Below, one piece after another: positions 11,201 through 22,274 of a stretch of DNA of 64,000 nucleotides (positions within the stretch are counted from its first letter, which is position 1; each line of letters starts with the position of its first letter). The notes under the pieces were generated by a model. That model saw only the letters and a program-made list of their open reading frames with translations, ran no database searches and was not told the DNA's origin. The stretch covers positions 4,025,677 to 4,089,676 of the forward strand of contig JAGGNK010008670.1 of assembly GCA_017590115.1 (NCBI GenBank), read 5' to 3'. A program made the position numbers and the translations under genes. Source of the stretch: Montifringilla adamsi (Eukaryota > Chordata > Aves > Passeriformes > Passeridae).

Positions 11201-12938
11201 GTGGGACTGGCAGGGTTAGTAACACTCACTTTGGCTGCATTCCTGTGTGGGAAATAATGCTGGGGCAGACCCCAAATCCAGATTGCATTGCTTGGAGCAG
11301 CACTCTGGCCCTATTGGAGTCAAAGAATTTGTTTCCATGAGAAGCCCAGTCCCATGCGGGAGAGATGAGTTTCTTTGAAATGATCAGAACAGTGTTTTTT
11401 TTTCTTTCATAACTAATTTTTGCTCTTTTGCAAGGACAAACTCTGAGCACAGGCATGCTTTTATTGGGGTGCAGAGCAGTGCAATCTCACACAGCCATCC
11501 CTGCCTATCCTTCCCCTCACTTGGATCCTCTCCCATATCTCCAGCAGAGGCAGTGCTGCTTTTCCCAGAAACACAGAGAAAGGATGCTGCAATGCTGCTG
11601 CTCCTTCTTTGCTTCTCTCCTGGGTGCAAAAATAGCTGTGGACGGGGATGAGAAAAAACTGCCTGCCACCACGTCCCTGCAGCTGGCAGAGGGGTCTTGT
11701 CAGGTGACAGGAGCCTGGGGACAAATGGAGAGGAGCCTTGGCAGGCACTGTGCAGGTGCCCAGAAGGATTCCCATGGTACATATATACATATATTTACAT
11801 GTATACATACATATTTATGTACACTCACACCTGTGCAGGGACTACTTACAGACACATAAGCTGTCAGGCACGTGACAAGCGAGGCTGTGATGGCGTAGGG
11901 GATGGAGGTGTTGGGGTTCTTCGCCTCCTCTCCCGTGGTAGCAATGATGTCGAAGCCAATGAAGGCGTAGAAACAGGTTGCAGCCCCCTTGAGCACCTGT
12001 GGGGAGGATCAAACATCTGGGTGCCAGGAGGGAGGCTGGCACCCAGCCAGGGAGAGAGAGCTGAGCAAAAATGGAGCAGCGTTGTTGTGCCTTGTGTGAG
12101 CTAAAGGGTGAGTGGCCACAGGCCAGGGGGTGTACATGTAGCTCTGGGGACTGACCCTGGGAGCACCCCTAGCCCACTGATCTGGTCTGGGGAAAAGATT
12201 TCAACCTGTGCCCTGAGCCATGGAGGCATCTGCAGCTCACCCCACAAACCTGCAGTGCCTGAATACGCTGGGAGATCCTGCCAGTGTCAGAGGAGACAAT
12301 CAACAAATTTCAGGTTTGCTTTAACAATCCTCCACCCCAAATCCATTTTTATGAGTAGGGATCTGGAACATGTTTGCATGTTCTGCCTTAGCAAGATGTC
12401 TCATGTGGCAGCAAGATCCGCTTGCAGAGGAAGCAGGAGAGAGCAGCAGCTGTCAGATGTGAGCCGCTTCCCAAACAACCTCTGTTTTGCTTGGAAGCTG
12501 CAGACAGGTTAGGAGCACACATTGGAGCACTTGGATGAGGAATTATTTGTACTGTTTGGTCATTTTTTTTTTTAATGTGATTTTTAAAAATATACAATAT
12601 TAGTGAGGACATTTATAGGAAAGGAATGCTGGAGCAGGGTGAAGACTGCCTGGCTGATCTGGAGCTGTGAAAGCCTTGGAGCTTGCTGGGTACCACCTGT
12701 CCATCACACCTCTGTCATCTGAGCTGTCTAGTGATACTGCACACAGTAAAACTCACCTCTTTCAGGGACTGCCTCTAATTATCCTTTTAAAATATGCCCT
12801 GTGCTGTTGGGGTTCTCACACTTGTGCTGGGTGATGGATTTACTTTTGCAAACAACTTGTGAGACAATGCACCTGAAAAGGATGAGACCACCCTACTGAG
12901 TTGTTTTGTGTTTTGAATATGCATCTCTCTTTTAAAAC

Positions 12939-12983
<45 letters not shown>

Positions 12984-15900
12984 ATGCCAAGAGATATTTG
13001 GTGTACTGAATTGGAGCAAAAGAGATATTTTCTGTTTTCTCTTTTTCACTCCTGTTGTATGGTATAACAACCCAAGTGCAACCCAAAGGTAAATATGACC
13101 TCTGTTCTCAAGTAAGCCTCAGAGCTCTTCTCCTCACTGTTGTTTTCTGGCAAAGAGGTATTGATTTACTGGAGGAAGGTGCAGGGACTGTATGGCAGTT
13201 TGGGACCCTTTCAATAACCAAGATTCGTGGTTTACTTTACTTTCTTGCTTATTTTTCTGCACAAAACCCCAATGGAGTTGAGCAGTGTAAATCTGAGAAA
13301 TTATCTTGGGTTTAGGCCAGCTGAGATATTTTCAGTCTCTGTTCATCCTTGGATAAAAACCAGTGCAAGCAAGCTAAAAAAGCCAAATATGTCCAAATTC
13401 TCAGCAAGCTTTGAGGGAACATCCATAAAATAAGTACTGGCAGGTGGCATTATGAAGTGCTCAAAACAAATACTTGAGAACATTGTTGTTGAAAACCAGC
13501 CAACAAAAGTATCTCCCCGCTCCGCAGAGGCTGAGACAGCTCTCTGGAGTGCCCTGTCTCAGATAGCCACAGCATTTTGCTCCATTGCCTGGCAATTAAT
13601 TTCCTTGGGGATACTTCCATGTGGAGTTTGACTCTGCAGAAGGATATTTTGGAAAAGTTCTGGCTTTATGCTAAGAGGAGTTAGGAGATGAAGCATTGCT
13701 GTACTCTTTGGGTTTGGTGGAAAGAGCAGGTCTGGATCCAAGCCTGCACTCCTGGGATTTGGAGGTCCCTGGCCAAAGCACAGGTGGATTTAGCAGGGCT
13801 GGGTTCTGGAGGGTACAGCAGAATTGGGGTGTGTACACCATGAGCAAGGCTGAGTGTGTGGCAGCACTTAGGTGCTGTGTGTCCCTCTGTGCTCCCAGGA
13901 CTTACCCCCGGCCATCCGAACGGCAGGAATTGCCCTTCAGCCCAGTTGTCACTTTTGATGTAGAACAGACCAGCAATCATGATGAAGACCCAAACTGCCA
14001 GGTTAATGACATTGAGCACGTTGTTCAGTCCCACTGAGTTCTTCACCCCCATGGCCACAATGATGGTGACAATGACAGCAATGACCAGAGCAAGAAGGTC
14101 GGGGTACGACTCCTCTCCTTTCCCTAGGTGAGAGAAAAGAGATGTGCTACTCTCCATCCACAGAATATCCAGGAACTCTGGGGGAGAGTTTTAAACACTT
14201 TTCAGACCTTGAAGTTTTGCAGAACTCTTTGGTCTCATTGCAAAAGTGGCCTCCAGAGGCCCATGTCTCCACTAGATAAAGTTGTTTAATTAAGGTGATA
14301 AATCTCGGTGTCTCAAGACACTGTTCAGACTTTTGGGAGAGCAGCAAACCAATGACTGTGTCCCAATTTGCATAACATGTATCTGCCAAGTACTCATTAA
14401 AAATCAATCAGCTATGAAGTTTTCATGACACAGGACAGCTGGCTGGTTTGCTTACTGGTAGGATTCATGGACTGTTGCTGGAACTGCTGGTCATGCAGGA
14501 CCACCACAGCCCCCAGTCCCCAGAAGTGCAGCAGACACCAGCTTGTGTTCTCTAACAAAATTCTGTGCGTGCCTCAAGGGGATCAAGCAGAGTGTTTGCA
14601 CTGGGTGAAGGGTTTCTGTGCTGCCCTTACCCTCCGACATTCAACTATTTCTGTGCATGCATTCTAAATGCCAGCTCATCCCAAAGGGGCTCAAAGTATC
14701 CCATATCCCATCCCATCTCCAATCCTGCCTGTGTGCCAGGCTGCTGAGGCAAAACACCAGAGCCAGACAGACAGTAAATAATGAATGAAGCCTGATATCC
14801 ATGTCTGACTCCTGATGGGCTTCCAATTACTTTTCAGGCCCGAATTAATGGAGGTGTCTCTGTGTCAGCATGATATTTTATGAAAAATTCCTTTGCCCAG
14901 GATTTCTTCTCCTGGGAAGATGAGAAGCCTCAGAGGAAAAGAAAAACAATATTATCTGATTGCTTCTCCCTGTGTTTTGCTGCTTTGGAATGTGGCAGGT
15001 GCATCTTTGATTGGTTCCACGTGAATTGTTCTTACTTAAAGACCAATCCCAGTCCGGCAGTGCCGGACTCTCTGGTCTGTGACGGGTTTTTATTATGCAT
15101 TCTTTTCTAGCTTTCTGATGCATCCTTTCTCTATAGTCTAGTATAGTTTTAGTACACAATTTCTTTTAATATAACATAATATGATACTAAGCCTTCTAAG
15201 AAATATGGAGTCAGATTAATCTCTTCGCTTGTCCTGGGGACACACATCACCAACGCCTGAGCCCAGCAGGACGCACCCAGGCCGTTGAGCGTGCCCACGC
15301 TGTTGATCATCCAGCGGCTGATGGTGTGGTTGGCCAGCGAGTCAAACATGCTGCTGAGGGCGCTGGCACCCGCGGCCGTCCCGATCAGGTACTCCAGGAT
15401 GAGGTTCCAGCCGATGAAGAACGCCACGAACTCCCCCACGGTCACGTAGCTGTAGGTGTAGGCAGAGCCCGTGGTCTTGGGGACCCGCACGCCGAACTCG
15501 GCATAGCAAACGCCTGTTTGGAAAAGCAGGAAGAGGTGTAAGGAAAAAGGGGAATGGAAAAAGTAGAACTGCCTTGGTGCCACCTTCCCGGAGGTGCTAG
15601 CAGGTGTCAGGAGCGCAGACAACATCAGGAGCACTGAGACATCTCATGGTGACCCTCCTTCCCTTGTTTCTTGGCTTAAAAACCAGAAATATTTCCACTA
15701 GGAAATATTTCTGGGATTTTCTTTTTGAGAAGACACAGTTCAAACCAGCCAGATGTTTACATGGGACCCTGGACCAGTGCTGCACGGTCTCATCCCAGAG
15801 GAAGATGCCACAGGAGGGCTTACAGAAGGGTACACCTCTCTCTGTCCCAAACTTCCAATCCCCAAACACTCATCCTGCATTACTGCTCTGCAGATCCAGG

Positions 15901-18900
15901 CATGAGCACTGTCCTGATCATCCCTGCTTTTGTTCATACCCAGGCAAGAGGAGTTTGAAGACGTCTTACATAGAGAACATAACTTATTTTAACACTTAAA
16001 AAATATTTTATTTAAGTCTTCTAAAGAATATTTGCAAAACTAACTGTGCAGAAGAAGAAAAGAAAAGCAAAAAGAAGTATTTAACTGTAAACGTTTGGGA
16101 GGAGAATTCATCAGACTTCAATACTTTTTGAACTCCTTGTGTGTTTACTATGTCAGGATAATTTTTAATAAAAACTTGACCCTGACACATTGATGTATTA
16201 AAACAACCATTAGCTTTTTTAAAAAAATGAATGGATTAACTTAGTCTCAAATTCCCCAAATATTATTCAGAAGAGGTGCTGGAAGGGTCCTGCATGTTTA
16301 ACATTGATTAGGCCCCTGCACCAAAGACCCCAGTAAAGTTCATAATGGTGAATTGGTTAAGGCTGTTACTATCATTGAGTAAACACGTAGTAATTATTGA
16401 GCTCTCTATCAACTGATATTCTCCATTTAGAAGATAATAATTGCTTCAAATTTGCAATCAGTTTAGTACAGAGAGGGGAATGAATAATTTATAAAAATGT
16501 TATGAGGTGGCTGCTCTTCCTTAAGTGCTGTTTTTACACTGTACAAATACAGAGTTGTTGAATGTCTTAAGCTGAATTTGGTGGCGCTTGTTTTCTTGCT
16601 TTTGGAGGATTTTTATATTCCATTCACTGCTTAACTTGAATGTGGGTTGCTTTGCAATGGGACTCTTCAAAACTTGATTTCTGTAAAGCAGCCCAACGGG
16701 AGCCACAAGAGGTTTCCATCATCCATCCAGCCCTACCGACAGTCATTATTCAAAGCTGATGAAAAATGCATGCACTCAGCAAAGGTACGGCGTTCACAGA
16801 TAACTACAGGACTGAATGATTTATGAAACTGGTGCTCTGACGAAGACAAGTATCTAGTTTCTCTCCTTGATGGCCTTAAAAGAAAAAAAAAAATATATAT
16901 ATATATATATACACACTCTTTCTTGTAGGCAGCTCTCATTTTAGCCAACGACAAGATAATGATTGAAGAAGATGGTTATCAACACACAACGATAATGCTA
17001 AAGCAAAGAAATGAATATGTATAAAATGTTGGAGTTTTTGGTTATTCTACTTGGATCCCAAAATAGAAGGGCTGTTTTTCACTAGGGGTTGGGTACAGCA
17101 ATAGGTTGAGAATATCAGCATTAGGTGTCAGCATGTATTACACACAAACATATATATAATAGATACTAATATCTGTTGCATTTGCACTGTATTATTACTA
17201 TTGTTGTTGCATTAATTTTTTAAAATTATTTTTTAAAAATAATCTAACTGCACAATAAAACTGTGTTACTCAGGAGCTTGAACTCCTTGGCAGTTCAAGC
17301 TATTCAGCACTTTGTTCCCTTGTAACCAGAGTAATGCAGCTCTCCCAGTGCTCCTGCACAGCCAGCCCAGCTCTGGAACTGCAGAGAGAGATTGGGTACA
17401 TCCTCCCTGTCACAACTGTTTAATTTGGAGACAGATTTACCTTCTTCCCCCCAGTCAAGAGTGTATGCAATTTCTGAAGAAAACAAGACAACACAGTGGT
17501 TTTTTGAAAGACCAAGCATTCTACAGAGGATAATTTCTTTTCCTTGAATATCTGCTACCCTTGTGCAATTGGTGTGACAGTCATTACACTTGTGTAATTA
17601 TACAGTCACTGACATTGTTCAGCAGGACATAAACACAGCTGAGTGGTCTTGGTCTTTCCAAGATCCCACCCACAGAGCAGCCACTGGGCAGCACAACTGG
17701 TGGCATGAGAGCTGGTGCTTTTGGTGTGCTGGTATGGTGGTGGCTGTGATGTGGGTACTGACCCTGCCATTGATACTTGGCATGAGGCTACACAGGAACC
17801 GTGAGACATCCCACGGGGCACTGGCATGATGGCAGTGATGATTCAGGTGAAAAACAACTTCTGAGAGGGGCCTTTCAGCTGCTCTGGAGGTAACTCCAAA
17901 TAATTCATGCTACCACACCAGCAATTCAGAGGGACCATCTCTCATCAACCAAAAGCAGCCAACTTATTGAAGAAGCATATTATTTTCATCAAGCCACTGT
18001 GCCTGTCCATTGCATTTCATGATCACCATGTGCTGATAGATAAAAGGCAGCTCCATAAAGAAAGCTTCCACAGAGCAAGGACTCCCATGTCTCCAGTTCC
18101 ATAAAGAAATCTTCCACAGAGCAAGGACTCCCATGTCTCCAGCTCCACCCAGGCAGCTGCAGGTGCAGCCCCTCAGCCCAGCCCTCATCCTGCAGCCAGC
18201 AGCACCTGAGGCACATGCTCAGCTCCCCTGTTCCATTGTGCATCCTGGCTGCTGCTGATCCTGTTCCTGTACCACCATCAGGTAAGAGTGTGGTACTGTG
18301 CTCCAAACTAGGTTATTGCTTTAGGAGAGAAGATGACTAAAGGGATAAGAAATGGGTGGTGGGAAAGGCTGTGGAGAGGGTGATGGGTGAGATGCAAACT
18401 GCTGATTTTTGCTAAGGAGGGGTTTTGGATAAACGGGTGAAAGTGGGGAATGCTGGTGGTCACAGCTGATGGCAGGAGCCTGAAGTGCACTGCGGGCTTT
18501 GTGGAGAGAAGCTGGGCAAGCATTTCTACTTGAGAGAGGAATGAAAGGCCTTCTAGTGAGAGAACAGAAGAGATTGATTTGATTTATCAGTTCAACCAAT
18601 TATAGTGTGTTTATGAGTACCCTGATGAGGTACGTGTTGCTTAAAACTATGGAAGGCATAAGGAATTTGTTGAGTAGATGAAATTGGAAAAGTACCTTTC
18701 TGAAACCAGGCTTAATAGTGCAAAGAGGCTTCCCTATGGCAGGGCTTCCCTATGGCTGTCTCCCTGGGAAGCCAGATAATCTTCTGGATGGTTTTGGTTT
18801 GTCTGTTTTTTGGGGTTTTTTAAAATCTAAAATCCTTCTGGGCTCACTTTTGCAAGCAGTGGGGTTTGACTTAGTGATCTGTGATGGACAAAGCAAAAAC

Positions 18901-20895
18901 TCCTTAAAATCTGTTTGTGCACACTTGTCCAAACTCAGTGCCTGGCACACCAGGCACGACCACAACGGGAGAGCTGAAATCACATCCCCAAGGAGTCTAA
19001 CAGCCCGTCCAGCTCCTGAATTCTTACTTGGCTTTACTTGCCAAAAAAGTGTTGCTGTTACAAATAACAGCAGCGTTAACGATGAAGTGAGGAAGCAGCC
19101 AAGGAGACTATCAAAACACTGCATCCCTCACAAAACACTTTCCCAGGGCTACAAAAGCAAGGGGAGATGAAAGCGGAGCGGGAAGCGGCGCAGGCTCCTG
19201 TGGGCAAAGGTGGGAGGAGCTCCTGCTGCGGGGCAAGGCTCACGTCTGGGGTGAAAAAACCCCTTTTGGAGAACAGTGTGTTTTTGTTAGCAGAGACCCA
19301 CCCAAACTCCCTTTGCTCTTGGTTTGCATCACTGCCAACAAAACCTTTACAGAGGAGAGAAAGCAGGCGGTGGGGAAGGAGAGACACTGATGCTATCTAC
19401 TGCCTTGGATAAAAAACAAGCATTTTGGTTCATTTGTTGTGTTGGGCACCCAAAATAAACGTTGGATTTCGGTGCAAGCTCTCAGCTCTTGTTGTGGGCT
19501 TTGGAGAGAGCCTGAGGACTATCCCTAGGCTGTGCCAGGGTTGTGTCTCTGGGCTGCAGGGACATCAGGGGTTCAAACTCCCACTCACTTTGGTGGGATC
19601 TCAGTGGAGATCTGCAAACTCCAGAGAAAGACCATGATGTGCTTCCACGTCTCATGACAAAAATCCAGAGTTTTGAAAAGCTGATCTGGGTCGCTTTGCT
19701 GTGTTGGCTCTTCTATCAAAGCCTTTTGCCATTTGCTCAGGTTTCTTTATCCAACTCACAGACAAAAGCTGGATACCAGACTGACACAGCATGCAAAGTC
19801 CTCTGAGCAGAGAGAGCAGGAACATCACATCATCGTGTTAGCACTGATCTGGAAAGGACAAATGCCAGCAGTACTGGCTTCATGGAGTTTGCAGCTCGAG
19901 CCATATGCTCAGCTGGGTTCCTACGGAGGAGATAGAATTCACCGTGTTTTCACTAAAATACATCATTTCTCTCTCCCTGCACATTTGTTTGTTGTTGTTG
20001 TTTTTTGGTTTTGTTTTTTTTTTTGTTTTTTTTTTGTTTTTTTGGTTTTTTTTTTTGTTTTTTTTTTTTTTTTTTGGTTTTTTTTGCCATCTTTACATCC
20101 AAAATAAATTATTCCCAGACTGACCCTGCATGAATGGGAGCCAATGAAATCAACTCCAGAACTAATTGAGGAATTTTTTAGCCATGTCAACAAAAGAAGC
20201 TGGCCCTGGTACTGCCCAAGCCACTGACATCTTTCCTGTTGGAGCTGAGTTTCCTACAAGCTCTCGCTCTAGTGCTGTGGCTTGGCCACACTCATGGCCT
20301 AGGACACACTCTGCAAAACTCTCAAATGTCTCAAAAATATTGCCCACAGGCTGCATTCTTGTAGAAGCCATTGGCAGCTGATCAGGATAACGCTTGGCTG
20401 CTGGTTCCCAGTACAAGGTTTGGTCTGATATTTTGGCAATGAGGGACAGCACACCCCATGAGCTGTGTGAGACCTGTGGGAAACGGTTTTGAGTTGGTTG
20501 GGAGGGTGCTGCCTCCTTGTAGCTTGTGGTGCTAAGTGTCTACCCACAAATGGAGAGGATGCAGGAAATGGCACATTACCCAAAACCTCACCTGACAAGA
20601 TGGACGCGACGGCAGCGATGATGAAGGACACGATGACCCCGGGCCCCGCCATCTCCTTGGCCACCAGGCCGGACACCACGTACATGCCGGTGCCCACGCA
20701 GCTCCCGACGCCCAGGGAGATGAGGTCGAGGGTGGTGAGCACCTTGGCCAGCCGGGCGCCCTGGCTGGCCGCGGCCCCGGTGCCCTCCAGCATGGACTCC
20801 ACGGGCTTGGTGCGCAGGACGCGGGCGCGCAGGGCATGGCCCGCCGCCCCCCAGGGCACCCGCCGCGGGTCCAGCCGAGAGAGGAAGCCACTCAT
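7878..20895 (-). CDS. SLC7A14: SLC7A14, orphan cationic amino-acid transporter family protein (complete coding region, 7 coding exons)
   Basis: Coding segments on the - strand, in gene order: 20895-20592, 15513-15277, 14123-13906, 11996-11850, 10965-10757, 10234-9357 and 8200-7878. They sum to 2316 bases: 771 codons plus TAG. All six junctions have AG acceptors and GT donors, and the frame is continuous with no stop. The family is the SLC7 CAT branch of the APC superfamily, with 14 predicted membrane segments. SLC7A14 acts at lysosomal or vesicular membranes of neurons and photoreceptors, and human mutations cause retinitis pigmentosa. Its substrate is debated (arginine-type cationic amino acids, GABA). 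Seen: the TM1 glycine-rich unwound motif [15 protein letters not shown] (about residues 62-76), N-glycosylation sequon NHT in the second exon, and a C-terminal four-TM CAT block in the sixth. The tail ends DELDYSPE. The start has a good context (CACCATGA). No truncation is visible. Confidence 0.97.
8201..9356 (-). other. SLC7A14 intron between coding exons 6 and 7
   Basis: 1156 bases of unique-looking sequence. I see no repeat or gene in it. Confidence 0.9.
9357..10234 (-). CDS. SLC7A14: SLC7A14 coding exon 6 (largest)
   Basis: 878 bases, residues 372-664 plus one base. It starts [20 protein letters not shown]. Two membrane helices are followed by a long acidic and lysine-rich cytosolic loop ([36 protein letters not shown]). 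Then come the CAT C-terminal helices ([58 protein letters not shown]). Acceptor CCCCAG|GTTTTT; donor GTGG|GTGAGT. Confidence 0.97.
10235..10756 (-). other. SLC7A14 intron between coding exons 5 and 6
   Basis: 522 bases, without a recognisable feature other than its splice sites. Confidence 0.9.
10757..10965 (-). CDS. SLC7A14: SLC7A14 coding exon 5
   Basis: 209 bases, residues 303-371 plus two bases. Acceptor TTGCCCAG|GTGAGC; donor TTCAG|GTCAGT. It encodes [60 protein letters not shown] and AMAGDGLLF. The exon itself begins GTGAGC, which resembles a splice donor. Confidence 0.96.
10966..11849 (-). other. SLC7A14 intron between coding exons 4 and 5
   Basis: 884 bases. It contains an AT/AC-rich simple stretch near 11776-11821 just after the donor of exon 4, and nothing else obvious. 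Confidence 0.9.
11776..11821. repeat. TA/CA-rich simple repeat
   Basis: An irregular run of ACATATATACATATAT-type repeats that starts about 30 bases inside the intron. Confidence 0.7.
11850..11996 (-). CDS. SLC7A14: SLC7A14 coding exon 4
   Basis: 147 bases (49 codons, phase 0 at both ends), residues 254-302. Acceptor CCCCACAG|GTGCTC; donor GTGTCT|GTAAGT. It encodes [20 protein letters not shown], the CAT-family segment after TM6a, then [16 protein letters not shown], a loop highly conserved in CATs, and part of the next membrane helix. Skipping it would keep the frame. Confidence 0.96.
11997..13905 (-). other. SLC7A14 intron between coding exons 3 and 4
   Basis: 1909 bases. It holds a T40 homopolymer (12942-12981). 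No gene or recognisable transposon. Confidence 0.9.
12942..12981. repeat. Homopolymer T40
   Basis: Forty uninterrupted T on + (A40 in the sense of SLC7A14). No recognisable retrocopy is attached on either side. Confidence 0.95.
13906..14123 (-). CDS. SLC7A14: SLC7A14 coding exon 3
   Basis: 218 bases, residues 181-253. Acceptor CACCTAG|GGAAAG; donor CCGGGG|GTAAGT. It encodes [10 protein letters not shown], then a membrane segment ([16 protein letters not shown]), [14 protein letters not shown], a second membrane segment ([15 protein letters not shown]) and the loop [15 protein letters not shown]. Confidence 0.96.
14124..15276 (-). other. SLC7A14 intron between coding exons 2 and 3
   Basis: 1153 bases. 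About a third is a solo LTR at the exon-2 end; the remainder is unique-looking. Confidence 0.9.
14861..15252 (+). mobile_element. Solo LTR of an endogenous retrovirus (passerine type)
   Basis: About 390 bases matching, from memory, an LTR family frequent in songbirds. In order: TGTGTCAGCATGATATTTTATG at the start (written here as its first bases TGTGTCAGCA, then TATTTTATG), CCCAGGATTTCTTCTCC, GATGAGAAGCCTCAG, GGTGCATCTTTGATTGG, GACCAATCCCAGTCCGGC, GGACTCTCTGGTC, TTCTAGCTTTCTGATGCATC, TAGTATAGTTTTAGTA, AATATAACATAATATGATAC, GCCTTCTAAGAAATATGGAG and TCTCTTCGCTTGTCCTGGGG. No internal viral genes are present. It lies antisense to SLC7A14. I could not see a clear target-site duplication, so both ends are approximate. 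Confidence 0.8.
15277..15513 (-). CDS. SLC7A14: SLC7A14 coding exon 2
   Basis: 237 bases, residues 102-180. Acceptor CCAAACAG|GCGTTTGC; donor CTGG|GTGCGT, which is weaker than consensus (C at +4, but G at +5). It starts [20 protein letters not shown] and covers the TM3 region ([17 protein letters not shown]). It carries the sequon NHT in SLANHTIS and ends GTLNGLG. An LTR lies only 24 bases into the following intron. Confidence 0.96.
15683..15714. repeat. Perfect inverted repeat (14-bp arms, 4-base loop)
   Basis: CCAGAAATATTTCC, loop ACTA, then GGAAATATTTCTGG, which is the exact reverse complement of the first arm. It lies 170 bases upstream of coding exon 2 in transcript sense and could fold in pre-mRNA or as a small cruciform. 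Confidence 0.95.
16893..16916. repeat. (TA)n microsatellite
   Basis: An A run followed by about ten TA units and a short ACACAC end. Confidence 0.9.
18051..18142. repeat. Tandem duplication, 46-bp unit, two copies
   Basis: Copies at 18051-18096 and 18097-18142 share CCATAAAGAAA, CTTCCACAGAGCAAGGACTC and CCATGTCTCCAG, with only a few substitutions. Confidence 0.9.
19987..20087. repeat. T-rich low-complexity tract with G interruptions
   Basis: About 100 bases of T runs broken by single or double G. The A-rich complement is in the sense of SLC7A14. It ends in a 25-bp word also found at 21888-21912. Confidence 0.9.
20592..20895 (-). CDS. SLC7A14: SLC7A14 coding exon 1
   Basis: It encodes residues 1-101 plus one base of Gly102. 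The N-terminus [16 protein letters not shown] precedes the conserved [13 protein letters not shown], then TM1 with [15 protein letters not shown] and TM2 ([16 protein letters not shown]). The donor reads TCAG|GTGAGG. The ATG at 20895-20893 has A at -3. This exon is markedly GC-rich, with many CpGs, compared with its surroundings. Confidence 0.96.
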
Positions 20896-20984
20896 GGTGC
20901 TGGGCTGGGCAAAGCTGGGCCACGGACGGGGTCAGCAGCACCCACTCAGGGCTGTGGCTGTGTCTCCATCCTGCGCTGGCAGCC
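20896..20984 (-). other. SLC7A14: SLC7A14 5' UTR part of the start-codon exon
   Basis: In transcript sense, CCCCTCTCTCGCAG|GGCTGCC gives a credible acceptor, with exon start at 20984. A second candidate, CCTGCTGTTTCAG|TC, puts the exon start at 21012. The presence of acceptors and the absence of a promoter-like context here point to a spliced upstream leader exon. Confidence 0.6.
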
Positions 20985-21613
20985 CTGCGAGAGAGGGGAA
21001 CAGAGTTTTTGACTGAAACAGCAGGAAAAAAAAAAAAAGAATCAAAAACCTAAATTGGTTTTTGGTGGGCTCCAGTGCTGGCAGAGATTTGCTTTGACCA
21101 ATGCTGCTGATGCTGTGGAGAAATCTCATTTCTCCACCCTATGTTGTTTTGTACAGCACCCTCAGTTCTTTTGTACAACAGCGATGCACTGCCCTCCTTT
21201 GTGTTCACATGGGTTTAGCCTCAGTCATTACCACAGCACTACAAACAGCAGCGACCTGATTTCCTCCAAATTCTCATTACGTGGCTTAGTTGCTGCCAAA
21301 AGTGATGGTGGCTACATGTAACTGTGAGGTGCTGGTGGCCACTGGGCCCTGGTGGGGACAGAGTGTGACTCCTGTAGTTAAGGCAAACTGGGAGAGAAGC
21401 TCAGCAGGAGCAGTGTGGGCTCCACTGGCCACTGGGGAGTGAGTGACTGACAGCTTGGCCAGCTGCAGCCATTTTTAACACTTTTAAATTATCTTGTCTG
21501 AACCCACGTGCTCTAGGATTGTCTCAACAATCGTGGCCTTGTCTTGGTTTCCTCTTTCTCTGTGCTTTTTTCATCCCCAGTCCTATTTTCAAGAACAATT
21601 CAGCAACTCCCAT

Positions 21614-21645
21614 TCCCCCCTTCCTCCCTCCCTCCCTCCCACCCT
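21614..21645. repeat. CCCT-rich simple repeat
   Basis: CCCCCCTTCC followed by several CCTC units. Low complexity. Confidence 0.8.
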
Positions 21646-22274
21646 TTCTGCTGTTCTTCAGCAAACTGTGTTGTTCTCATAGTACCAGCAGCAGGGACTT
21701 CCAGGTGACACATAATCACTTCTTGACTTTGAGCAAACCAAGAAGAACTGACAAGCTGCAAGCTAATACAAGAGAACAGGAAAAATATTTTATCAAATAT
21801 GAATTTTTACCTGGCAGCTTCTTCCCTGTCAATACAGAAATATTTTTTTATTTTAATTGCCTTGAAGACAAAACACTTATTTTTTTCCATCTTTACATCC
21901 AAAATAAATTACATTGTGTCCAAAAGGCAGCCTTGTGTTGCTGAAGTTTATTAAATGAAACACAGCATTCATTTCATGTTTTGGTTGATCACTGTTCAAC
22001 TTGTGCTGATTTTTTACCTCGAGCAACCACAGGTTGAAAGGCTGCATGCTCCAGCTAGGAATAATAATGAGAAATTGTTACTGAGCAAATGCGGATCTTT
22101 GGGTTGAGAATAAAACCTTGGTTTGGCTTTTGGGTTGCTCAAGGAGTCAGCTGGCTGTGGGAAGGGCTGGCTCACAGGTGAGGTTTTACTTTCTGGCTTA
22201 AAGGAAGGTTTTTTGTTGGGTTTGCACCAGCCAGGATGAAACAGACCTGTTCTCATGGAATAAACATGGAAGTG

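Larger units (their letters stand above)
15514..20591 (-). other. SLC7A14 intron between coding exons 1 and 2
   Basis: 5078 bases. It contains a perfect 14-bp-arm palindrome (15683-15714), an A-then-TA microsatellite (16893-16916), a 46-bp tandem duplication (18051-18142) and a T/G-rich tract (19987-20087). AT-rich sequence around 16.0-17.3 kb looks unlike the rest. No gene seen. Confidence 0.9.

Noticed and set aside
12942..12981. T40 as the poly(A) tail of a retrocopy
   Set aside because: Sequence on either side shows no gene-like reading frame or target-site duplication.
14856..15257. Target-site duplication around the LTR
   Set aside because: The bases just outside the two estimated ends (GTCTC and ACGCC) do not match. 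The ends may be off by a few bases or the duplication may have decayed.
19540..19600. tRNA-like B box (GGGTTCAAACTCC)
   Set aside because: There is no A box, acceptor stem or cloverleaf around it.
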